A stretch of DNA of 64,000 nt. It comes from Phyto melanocephala (Eukaryota; Arthropoda; Insecta; Diptera; Rhinophoridae). Under the pieces are notes generated by a model. The model ran no database searches and had not been told where the DNA came from. It saw nothing but the letters and a program-made list of their open reading frames with translations. Shown here one piece after another: positions 54,283 to 64,000 of this stretch. The stretch covers positions 84,202,055 to 84,266,054 of the forward strand of contig OW799233.1 in assembly GCA_941918925.1 (NCBI GenBank), in the 5' to 3' direction. Numbering within the stretch: position 1 is the stretch's first letter; each line of letters begins with the position of its first letter. Both the position numbers and the translations under genes were made by a program.

Positions 54283-55827
54283 TTATACCCGCCACCAAAA
54301 TGGCGGGTGTTATATTCATTTTGTCATCCCGTTTGTAACACATCGAAATATCCATTTTAGACGCCATAAAGTACATATTTTCTGAGTGCTGGCTTTATTT
54401 TATGCCGATCTATCTACATATGTCCGTCTGTTGAAAGCACGATAGAGGTCGCACCAAAAAAACTAGAGGGCTAAAATTTTGCCAGAATCTTTCTTATAGA
54501 CAAGGTTTGTTTGGTATTGAAGATGGGCTAAATCGGAATATTAGGAAGTGAGTTATAGCTCGTAATGCAAGAGTAGGTCGAAAAAACCGTGTCCTTCGAA
54601 CATCGAATAAAATGGAATTGTGTCCAAACGCATTAACGTACAGTCATACAACTTCGAATATATATTTCTCGAGTCAAAACAATATCTATCCCGAAAAATT
54701 GCTTACATCTATGCATCAGGAAAGGAGTTATAGATCAAAATGTACAAAAATTTATACCGCGCAGTGTATTTTTCAAATTTAAAACCTAATAAAACGGACA
54801 AAATTAGATGTACGACTCTGAGATATTGCACACTTTGCTTTTTGGTGAGAGGCTTTTTTGTAACGGAAAATCAATGTACTACGCCCACTTTTACGCCCAC
54901 CTCCCATATAACGTTTTACCTAAAATTCATATTATTTCTCTATTAATAAAGATTTTGGAATAATAAAGAACTATATTGAAACACCTAAGTTGTATTCATT
55001 CGCAAAAATAACTTTGACATTCGCAAAAATAACTTTGACTACCGTTAATGAAATTTAAAAGCTCATAAAACCGCCAAAATTAGAGGTATGATGATAAAAT
55101 TTGCTACATATATCCTTCTAATCAACGTAATTGTTGTAACAAAAAGTTTAAGTGACACGCCCACTTTAACGGCTACCTCCCATATAATTGTTTATCTTAA
55201 ATTCATGTAATTTCTCTATTGACAAAGTTTTTTTGGAAAATAAAGGACTATATTGAAATATCTAAGTTGTATTTATTAGCAGAAACTTTATTGACACGCC
55301 TACTTCAACGCCCACTTTCACTAAAAGACTAAATTTACGAAAACATTTTACTATCATATCGAAGTTATTAAGGGTAGTTACATTTTAAGGGCCGATGTTG
55401 ATTTTAAACAAAACACAAATTATTTAAGAAATTATTATCATTTCTTTTATAATGATAATATTTGTATGGTCCAATTATGTATTTAACAAAATATGGGCCA
55501 AATGCAGAATTACGAAGTGCACAATCCTGAATAACTTTAAAGCGTTGCTTATTTGCGTATCTTTCCATGGATCAAATTGAGTTAGTTTGAGATTGAGAAA
55601 TGTCAAATGAAATGCAGAAAACAAATTTAAAGTCTAGGTGTAGTTCACCTTCAATATGGGTCCTTAAAATTTAACCACCCTCTACAAAGAAGTGATACAT
55701 ATCTTATTATATAGAGATTATTCCATAGCGATTAACAAAATAATAAATATTGTGCTTTAAATGTACACAAAATTGGTGGTGGGTACAAAAGATTCGGCAC
55801 AGCCGAATATAGTGCTCTTACTTGTTT
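54283..55827 (+). mobile_element. DINE-1/Helentron-like element type A, full length
   Basis: The 5' end TTATACCCGCCACCAAAATG forms a local hairpin with GGCGGGT and then the CGTTTGTAACACATCGAAAT block. The body carries several ACGCCCACTT/CCTCCCATATAACG blocks (the GTGGGCGT motif inverted). The 3' end has AATTGGTGGTGGGTACAAAA, hairpin TTCGGCACAGCCGAA and AGTGCTCTTACTTGTTTT. At 1545 bp it is the best reference for the truncated copies at 12.4-14.8, 17.4-18.6 and 55.8-56.3 kb. No protein; the frame 54740-54946 is repeat-derived. Confidence 0.8.
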
Positions 55828-55829
55828 TT

Positions 55830-56312
55830 AAATCGTACTATTTTTAAATGATAAATATGTCGACACTTTTTACTTAATCTACTGTTAATGAATTTTAAAA
55901 GCTCATAAAACCGACAAAATAAGGGGTATAAAGACAAATATTTCGTAGATATAGCTTTCTAGTCAATGCTATTGTTATGCCAGAAAATGAGTGTGACACG
56001 CCCACTTTAAAGCCTAGCTCCCATATAATTATTTACCTTAAATTCATATAATATCATTATGGACAAAGTTTTTGAAAGAATAAAAGACTATATTGAAATA
56101 TCTAAGTTGGATTAATTAGTAGAAAGACTAAATTTACGAAAACATTTTACTAGCATATCGAAGTGATACAAAGAAAGTGATATATATTTCAGTATAAAGA
56201 AACTTTTCCATAGCGATTACAGAAAGTACAGAAAGCAATTTTTGTGCTATAAAAGTACATCAAATTGGTGGTGGGTATAAAAAAATCGGAATATAGTGCT
56301 CTTGCTTGTTTT
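55830..56312 (+). mobile_element. DINE-1/Helentron-like element type A, 5'-truncated, directly adjacent
   Basis: Shares TTTTAAAAGCTCATAAAACC, GACACGCCCACTTTAA, AAATTCATATAAT and the end AAATTGGTGGTGGGTATAAA with the neighbouring full copy. The 3' hairpin is decayed (AATCGGAATATAGTGCTCTT, the GCCGAA arm partly lost). It starts abruptly right after the previous element. Confidence 0.7.
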
Positions 56313-57537
56313 TACTCATATTGAGCCATCAATATATACATGAGGAAAAAAGATACTTAAAAATTAAGTCAAACAATTTATTGCAATTTTTTTTTTAAGT
56401 GTTAAATTCAAATGGAAGAGGAGACTCAAAGTAATTTTGAATAATATAATTATGTTTTAAAGAACATCATAAATAAGTATTTCATCATGTTATTTTAAAT
56501 GAATTCTAAATGAGGTTTTTTATGACCACAGTAATTTTGATACGAGCTTAATGGAAGAGGGCACCTCGTCATGCACGTGGGGGCAAACAAAAGTGTATGG
56601 TTAATATGAATGGTAGCAATTATTTCAAATTGCTTCCTTGCACCTTGTAAACTTATTCTTTCCAAAGTTGCGATTTTATTTTATACAAACATCTCTAAAG
56701 AACGATTTTAAATTTATTTAATAATAAATTCATTTTTTTTAATGGTACATATATTTAGAAAAAATATATAATTATTATTATAAGTAATACAATTATGCAC
56801 ACAATTTTGAATGTGTGCGCGTATATAAAATGAAGACATTTTTCAAAGTCAATCAACATCAAGTCACACGAACATTTAGTTTCATAATAAAGCTGATGGT
56901 GATGATAATGATTGAGATTTTTTTTGGATAAAAAGTAAGTATTTTAAATAAACTTTCACGCAAAGCAGTTGATAAGAAGTGCCGAACTAAATATGTGTAA
57001 ATATTGCTGTTTTTGACGGCTTCAGTTAACGAATAAGTAACTGGCTGGTCATTGTACGCTCATAATATGTTTGCAGTCACCTTAAATATTGTAATAAGTA
57101 TGATATTTTAATGGCTCTATTGAAATAGCCATGTTTTTTCGATGTTGTGTAAGCAGTTGCGTGTAAAGTCGTTTGTTTTATTTCTGCATCACTTTAAAAG
57201 TACTCCTAATTGGCACTTACTTCTGTTGGTCTGCCATTCGGCAAATATTATAAAATATCAGTATTTACAGGTAAGTGTTCTTTCAGTGAAAACACATCTT
57301 GAGGTGGGGCACAAAAAATTCATTGCCATGGCGAAAAAATCAGTTGACAATTTTGTTGACTTTTTTTTAATAAATATCTTAAGGACGCACTGAACTTGGT
57401 TTTTATCACAATTATGTAAATAAATTTTTAAAAAGCATCATTTTGTTATGGCTTCTTAACATGAATGAAATTAAGATATTTAAAGCTATTTATTACTCAT
57501 ACATAAACTAAAGTAAACTACATACATACGTACTTAT
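56313..57537. other. A+T-rich DNA, no feature
   Basis: The frame 57142-57393 has no recognisable motif. Nothing else found. Confidence 0.5.
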
Positions 57538-57545
57538 GTATTTAT

Positions 57546-58673
57546 TAGGGTGATCGACTCGGTTTTACAACCGGTGGAAAACCCGGTTTTTTACTCTTTC
57601 AGCTGGCGGTTTTTTCCAAATGTTAATTTTTCGAATGTCAAATACACCGGTTTTTTACTCACAGAAGCCGGTTTTTTTTTAATTTTTAGTCTTATGTATG
57701 TTAATTTACCTTTGTTACCAAACGTTCCATACTATATTTGTTACTCAAAAAATTTCCAAAAATTACAAAATTTACTAAATGCTTTTCCTTAATATTGTAA
57801 AAAATATATTTGTTTTAAATGGAGAGCAGTTATTTTATACGTTGTTGCGCTTATAATTTGTTGTGATAACCAGCTGTTCGGTTAAGTTTTTTGATCAAAT
57901 TATTGTACCTTGCAATTCTTTTTGATCTCATTTTCGAATTTCATAATATTTTGCTTGTACGAAATCTAGCAACTTGTACTAAAGACTTAATTTAGTGACT
58001 TGTACTAAAGACTACCCATAGCTAAACTAATATCTCTGATAACATTTGACTTGTATACTAAAGTAGTTGTAGTTTGCCTACAAAGTTAATGTTAGTAAAA
58101 GGTAAATTTGACTACAGTGAGCAGTGAAGTGACTTTTTAATATTTTTCATTATTACAGCCTCCTTGTAACAAAGTTTTTTTTTTAATATGGCAGTACCAG
58201 AGCAAATACCGGTCACTTTTTACAAGTTCTTTTAAGTTCTTAAAAAATGTAGTGGCAACAATGTAAATTTATACATTTTATTTACAGAACGAAATATTTT
58301 GTTTCTTGTAGAGAAACAGTGGTATTTTTAAATTTATTAACCTTACGTTAAAACTTCACGGTAATTGAAGCATAGACTTAACTTTTCGATCACTTTTAGA
58401 TAAACATCTTTATTTTATATAACGGCATTTTATAATGTTGCCATTGAATGTGTGCCAACTTAAAATACAATTAAACCATAGAAAAAACTAGTTTATACCT
58501 ATATACATATGTATCTCTGTTATGGGTATAAAAAAAAATTATATTCTATGTATTCGACCGGTTAACCGGTTTTTTAAAAATTTTCAAAAGAGCAATCGGT
58601 TTTTTTTTTAATTCAAAATTTCAGACTATTTAAAACCCGGTTTCTTAAAAATGTCGAATAATCGATCACCCTA
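57546..58673. mobile_element. hAT-type MITE, copy 2
   Basis: The termini are TAGGGTGATCGA at both ends. The exact 8-bp target duplication GTATTTAT lies at 57538-57545 and 58674-58681. It is collinear with 44938-46118: ACAACCGGTGGAAAACCCGG at the left, GAGAGCAGTTATTTTATACG in the middle and AAACCCGGTTTCTTAAAAAT at the right. It differs by small indels and an extra ATATACATATGTATCTCTG segment near 58501. No coding capacity. Confidence 0.9.
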
Positions 58674-58681
58674 GTATTTAT

Positions 58682-60240
58682 GCAAATATGAGTGTATGAA
58701 CTTGATGAAAACTGCTCTGAAAAAAGTGATTGTTAATATTGAACAATTGTTAGCTTTAAACAAAATTAAATTTTATTAATATTATAGTTCTACTGCCTCA
58801 TGAAAATTATTAAATATTTATAAAGGGTTTGTAAAACAGATTTTCTATGTAAAATTGGATCTATAAACCTCTTATGAAGCTTTTTTAGTTCTTATGAATT
58901 AGACAATTAGACAAGTTTAGTATTTATGGCTCTTTTGTGGTTTCTTATAAAATAATGCCAACCAATTTATATTTTTTATTGTCGGTGTTTCACAATCACT
59001 CACTTGCTTCGATTCAAATTCTAATCCAACTAGGGCAGTACAAAGCTAGTAATAATCTAGAAGATAATCTCAAAAAAAGAAAAAAATTAAAAAGTTAGTA
59101 AATTTCACACGGTCAAGAATATATGAAAAGGGCAACTTAACAGTTACCGAATTCAATTAGCTAAAAGCCTGGGAGTTAGATATATGATATATATATATTT
59201 AACACTTCACCGATCAAAGAAAGCTGACGATGAAATCATATCTGGGTTTTTCCCATTTTCTTTAATTTTTATTATACAAAAATTTAAATATGAACTCAAT
59301 TCTGAATAAACTTAATATTACTGAATCTGAAACAGACTTTAGCAATAGTACATGGCTTGAAAACCGTAGACACATAACAACTGCAATTCTGTTTGTTGTT
59401 GTTGCCATGTTATTGTGTAAACAAACAGTCGAGTTTTCTGAAGCACTAATATTAAATTTTAAAATTGAAGCATGTTCATATGCGCTTCGAAAAGTCTACA
59501 AATTTATCAATTACAAGTGCATTCATCCTTCCCTTACTTCAAAGCAGGTTTGTAAGGCAAACCTACTATATGCATTTTTAACGCGCTTTTTGTGCTAAAA
59601 AAAAGTAATGATTCAAAGGGCGATCTCGCCATGGCGTGCCTTCCCTTAGCTACAAACATGTTTCGTCCAAAGTACTATTTTTTATTGAATCGTATATCGA
59701 CAACCATTGAGTTTTTTTTCTTTTACTGTAGTAAAGTGTACGCTTCACATAATAATGTTGACATTAACGAAAAAATTTATGTTTTTTTTAGTTTAATTGG
59801 AAGACAGATGCAGTCATACTTAAAGGTATGTTAACCTGCATATTCATAATCAAATTTAAAAGTTAAATTAGGTTTACAAAACAACACTTTTATACAAACA
59901 AGGGTTTGAGTGGACCGATTTTGCTGACTTTATGATACCACTTAAAAGTTGTTTTCAAAAATGTTTCTGGTTAATATTTTTTCTATTTATGGATAGACTT
60001 TTTTAAAGACACGAACACGAACAGGTCGAAATATACCAATTATAGGTACATAATTTGTTTATCTCTTAATAAACTTCAAATTGTTAACAGAAAGCAAAGC
60101 AAGAAAAGTTTTATTAGAAAAAGGCAGAACTTGGAAAAAAAAATCGACTAAAAGAACGTTAAATAAATTCAAGCTTCTTATTTGTAAAAAATTCATATTT
60201 TTGAGAAGCTTTATTACTGTTTAAACAATTTTTAATTAAT
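58682..60240. other. A+T-rich DNA with unrecognised open frames
   Basis: Frames 59290-59598 and 59592-59834 (+) are adjacent, of moderate complexity and preceded at 59205-59260 by a short block resembling the 5.0/27.8-kb repeat. The second contains GDLAMACLPLATNMFRPKYY and ends at a GTATGT. I recognise no family. They may be decayed pieces of an unidentified element or a host exon. Confidence 0.35.
59205..59260 (+). repeat. Partial third copy of the unclassified dispersed repeat
   Basis: ACCGATCAAAGAAAGCTGAC followed by GATGAAATCATATCTGGGTTT resembles the start of 27846-28040 (ACCGATAAAGAGTGCTGATG...TATCTGGTT). Only about 50 bp is convincing. Confidence 0.35.
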
Positions 60241-60242
60241 TA

Positions 60243-60276
60243 GTATAACGATATAGATTTCTTTATATCGTTATAC
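60243..60276. repeat. Perfect 13-bp hairpin, 8-nt loop
   Basis: GTATAACGATATA, then GATTTCTT, then TATATCGTTATAC. Exact stem; it has no T-run or other context that would indicate a function. Confidence 0.9.
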
Positions 60277-61420
60277 GAAAGAAGTAACAAAATAACAAAA
60301 ATAAATAAATCATTTATTGAAAAAGTCAGATGCTTAAAGGATTTGTTTTTTAAAACACAATTTCGTTCAATGTAAATTCCTCAGCACGTGTGTTATTAAT
60401 ACATTAAGTTCCTCTTAAAAACGTTCATCTGGTTTACGTTGGACATGTCAAAATAAGGTAGTATTTGCAAGTCTTTGTATTACTATTTTAATTAATATAT
60501 AAGTAAAAAAATTTCGAAATTCCAATGGTTTTGAAAAGCTATGTAAAATGTTTTAATGTTGTGGTTATATTTTAAACAATTTCGATTGATATATTTATCA
60601 AGTGAATAACAGGAACGAACTCCTGAACTCTTTATGTTAAATAATAGACCATACAAAAGAATTATTTTGGTTAAATTATTCTAGTTTAAATTTAAATAAC
60701 ATTTAAAAATTTAACTCAAAAATAGAAAAAACATCCACCACCATTTTGTCCGAATGGTCAAAGGTTTCGCTTTGTATTACAAATAAGAAAAAAAAAAACA
60801 TCCCTGATACTTGTATGTACTTTGCGGCACCATTGTAAAAGTCAACAAAAATTTCTTAGATAAACTCTAATAACAACAACAATTAAAGAAAGTTACAACA
60901 AAGTAACAATGGTAACAAACTATTTGATCAACCGGCTAGCACGCACAGCCGATCGACTTGTTGTCTTGACTGTGTCTACATATGTATGTATGTATAGGAT
61001 AGATACAAATAAATTTTACTTTGTTTTGGTTTATCGTCTAACAAATTTTGTTCACCGGTGTTTGCTTTCGTTATTGTTGTTGATGGTGGTGTTACTCATT
61101 AAGGTGAAATAGTCTTGTAGTAGTGGTTGTATTTAGTTGCCATTGACAGGTAGAAAATTTATATCTTTTGTTTTTCTTAAATGGTGTGTGCGAGTTCTTA
61201 AGTATTAGGGTTGCCTAATGTGCCGCCGTTTATCGGATAGTATGGTACTTGTGGTTGTTAACTTTTTATTATAAGTATTAGAATATGGCTTCAATGTATG
61301 TTAAAAAAAAATATACCTCAAGTACCGTGTGATTTCGGTTTTGAAATTTAAAATTAAAAAAAATAAAAAATTATTAATATATACATATTTGGAACGATAA
61401 ATGAATGCCTGCCATTTAAA
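60277..61420. other. A+T-rich DNA; short less A+T-rich patch near 60.9 kb
   Basis: At 60886-60970 ACAACAACAATTAAAG-type sequence is followed by ATG in a good context (GTAACAATGG) and the frame MVTNYLINRLARTADRLVVL, which then runs into a TATG repeat. This could be a leader plus short first exon, but there is no further support. Confidence 0.35.
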
Positions 61421-61600
61421 TTTTAAAGATAATGCCAATAGACTGCTCCAAAGAGTGAGATGAATTGCTCACCAAACTCGCTTCTCAAAAGGTGAGTGGT
61501 TTTGAGTATTGAGTGGAAAGAAGTACGTTGCATTGTCTTGTTGAAAACGTATGCCAATCAAGTTTACTGTAACGTAGCGATATTCACTGTTCTTGAAGAA
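61420..61600 (-). pseudogene. Possible Tc1/mariner transposase fragment
   Basis: A minus-strand frame reads EYRYVTVNLIGIRFQQDNAT followed by YFFPLNTQ. The F-Q-Q-D-N-A motif is the second-Asp block of Tc1/mariner-type transposases (compare WFQQDGA at 44.7 kb). Flanking sequence does not clearly continue the match, no inverted repeats were located and the piece is short. Confidence 0.35.
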
Positions 61601-62197
61601 GTACAATATTCAGTAATAATGGCAAATAGGTGCGAAATTGGGTTTGAATAGCCGGTAGCCCGATTCTGACGAATTTCGACAATAAAATTTAATTGTATGC
61701 AGGCGGTTTTCGTGGTATTTGCTTCTAATAATGCAACTATTTATTCTATTTATTTCTTATACAACTACCGTAATAATGTTGTTGTTTGTCCTGAGTACAA
61801 TTTAATGATTATACCATTTTTTACAAGTTTAAGGAGTGGCAACTCTAGTTAGTACTGTCGAATGTGTATATCTAGATATGAATTGAGTATACACATATTA
61901 AAGAAGTAAAACTAAAAAACTGGTTAAAAGTTGTTCATCATAATTATACGAGTGAGCATCGATATTGCTTGGTTGCTTTTGAATATTACGCACTTTCAGG
62001 TCAATGGCTGAACTAAGTATTATATTAATATTAAAATGCCGCTGCTTGCTATTGGAGCCAGATAACACAGGTCTACACATATTTTGCGGTCCGAAAACTA
62101 AAAGCCGAGCCGAGTTATGATAACTTGAGAACGGTAAACTGGATTAATTTTAAAAGAAAATCAAAAAATCTGCAATAAAATTTTTATATTTTATAAT
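61601..62197. other. A+T-rich DNA, no feature
   Basis: Nothing recognised before the third Helitron. Confidence 0.5.
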
Positions 62198-63112
62198 TCA
62201 TATAAAATATATAAAAGTGAAACTCTGTGTGTGTGTGTTAGCTATAGACTCCGAAACTGTAAAACCGATAGGGCTCAAACTTTGGTAAGTTGTTGTACAC
62301 ATACCAGAGAGTGTTTATGGGTGAAAAAAAGTGGGCGGGGCCACGCCCATAAAAAATTAGTTATCAGTTTTAGCTACTTGCACTTGACCGCTTTTTCTGA
62401 AACTTTGCACACATATCGAGCTGTCATGACTAAAAATTTCGTGATAAGAAAAGTGGGCGGGGTCACGCCCCTAAAAAAGTTTAAATTTTGAGGTACTTGC
62501 ACTGGACCGATTTTTCTGAAACTTTGCACACATATTAAGCTGTCATGACTTTATAATTTCGTGATTAAAAAAGTGGGCGGGGTCACGCCCATAAAAAATT
62601 TGTTATCAGTTTTAGCTACTTGCACTTTAGCGAATTTTCTGAAACTTTGCAAACGTACTGAGCTGTTATGACTTTACACTTTCGTCATTAAAAAAATTGG
62701 GCAGTGCCACGCCCATTAAAAAAAGGTATCATTTTGAGGTACTTGCACTGGACCGATTTTTCTGAAACTTTGCTCACATATTGAGTTGTCATGAATATAC
62801 AGTTTCGTATTTAGAAAAGTGGGCAGTGCCACGCCCATAAAAAAAGGTATCATTTTAAGGTACTTGCACTGGACCGATTTTTCTGAAACTTTGCACATAT
62901 ATTGAGCTGTCATGACTTTATAATTTCGTGATTAGAAAAGTGGACTTATTGAGCTGTCATTACTATACAGTTTTGTTATTAGAAAAGTGGGCAGTGCCAC
63001 GCTCATAAAGAAAATGTTAAAGTTTTTAACTTTGCACTTGATATTCGATTAAAATTTAGAATGCGATTAAAATTCATTAAGGGGCGTAGCAACGCGCGCC
63101 GGGCTTTTCTAG
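62198..63112 (+). mobile_element. Non-autonomous Helitron, copy B
   Basis: The 5' end TCATATAAAATATATAAAAG is a diverged form of the terminus in copy A, followed by GTGAAACTCTG and a TG repeat. The 3' end is GCAACGCGCGCCGGGCTTTT then CTAG followed by T. About seven ~120-bp units with GC-rich boxes lie inside. The penultimate unit is shortened by an internal deletion (62936-62990), leaving a half box GTGGAC. No protein; the frames 62231-62491 (+) and 62716-62913 (-) are repeat-derived. Confidence 0.82.
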
Positions 63113-64000
63113 TATAAAATAAAACTAAAACCAATTATCGAGTTTGTTCGTAGTGTATATCTTGATATATTTTTAATAAAATTACCCCTTTCTCTTCATA
63201 TTGGTCAGCGAGTTTTTGTTTTATTCACAGTATTAATTGAATTTTTAAAATTCGGATCAACTTTTAGATAGAATCAAACGAAAGTTACTTCTACAGTAAT
63301 AAATAATAATATATAATATAATTATTTCATATTTCACCTCTGAAACTCGGCTTTTTTAATTCGGTGTAGTTTTCGAGATATAGGACCTTGGATAATATAT
63401 ATTTACATAACTCAAATTTCGTCGAATTAAAAACACTTGATTTCGCGACAAAATTTCGTTGAATTTGTATTAGCATTATCCATCAATTGGTACAACCGAT
63501 AAAGAGACATGATGATGATTTTTGTAATATATAAACATTTGTTCTAATTCATGAAAGAATAAAAGTAAAAAAAAGAATCCATTTTTGTACACTTTCTCGT
63601 ATAGACAAATACATTCCAAACAAAACATGGCATATTTCAGTTTTCAAGTTTGGTGCAACAAGATCACATTTTGTAGCCTAGTGTAATCTACTAAATTACA
63701 AAATAGAAGGTATTTTTAAAAATTCACTTAATGTTTCAGTGGCTAGTATTTGCATAGATAATAAATTTAAAATAAAATTCTGAAATGTCAACATTAATTC
63801 GTGATACATACATTGAAAACTACAAAATTAATAGCAAAGAAACTTTTGATCCACCCCAAAAAAGTAAATTTTAGTAACAAGTAATTTCTGTTAAAATAAT
63901 ACATATTTATAAATTATTAACATTCATTCATTCATTGGTAAATGAATATAATATTTCGCTTCTGATCAGTACTAGATACAATAACTTTTTAGGTATTCGA
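63113..64000. other. A+T-rich DNA, no feature
   Basis: No genes or repeats of note except a short CATT repeat near 63925. The block ACCGATAAAGAGACATGATG (63496) faintly recalls the 27.8-kb repeat. Confidence 0.45.

Noticed and set aside
59290..59834. A two-part membrane or receptor protein gene
   Set aside because: Two adjacent frames with no recognisable motif, no clear splice connection and low-complexity flanks; kept only as an unrecognised stretch.

Overview
This window looks like non-coding, repeat-rich DNA from a higher fly (Diptera, Schizophora; a calyptrate such as a blowfly is my best guess). The reasons are the very high A+T content, CATA/TATG microsatellites, DINE-1/Helentron-like repeats carrying a TTCGGC-GCCGAA terminal hairpin, and fragments of several insect-type transposases and reverse transcriptases. 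I see no rRNA, tRNA, CRISPR or bacterial-style operon, and no complete cellular gene. Only three short open stretches (32.0 kb on -, 40.8 kb on +, 43.4 kb on -) have codon use that makes me consider host exons, and all three are uncertain.

Layout. 0-12 kb is mostly featureless A+T-rich DNA with a short Tourist-like MITE (3.6 kb) and a TA-flanked MITE (7.0-7.7 kb). 12-21 kb is a dense cluster of DINE-1/Helentron-like elements. It includes a three-deep nest: one element split by a second, which is split by a Helitron with an internal ~122-bp minisatellite. 23.5-25 kb is a hAT element with an exact 8-bp target duplication and a broken transposase end. 27-34 kb holds small transposase and LINE reverse-transcriptase fragments. 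35.7-37.3 kb is a second hAT element with a TA-flanked MITE nested in it. 37.7-42.1 kb has more Helentron-like copies and a second Helitron. 44.6-46.3 kb is a mariner-like deletion derivative split by a hAT-type MITE, whose sister copy lies at 57.5-58.7 kb. 53.3-56.3 kb is another Helentron-like cluster. 62.2-63.1 kb is a third Helitron.

The most unusual structure is at 48352-52370. About 410-bp inverted repeats starting CACTGCTC, flanked by TTA on both sides, enclose a broken Cys-rich protein of an insect multicopy family, and that reading frame is itself split by a PIF/Harbinger-like element with a 53-bp intron. I read it as a degenerate DNA transposon whose transposase type I cannot assign.

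Nothing here works as a pathway. What can be read is the order of insertions, target-site duplications, and recent versus old copies. All family assignments rest on motif recognition by eye; no database search was run.
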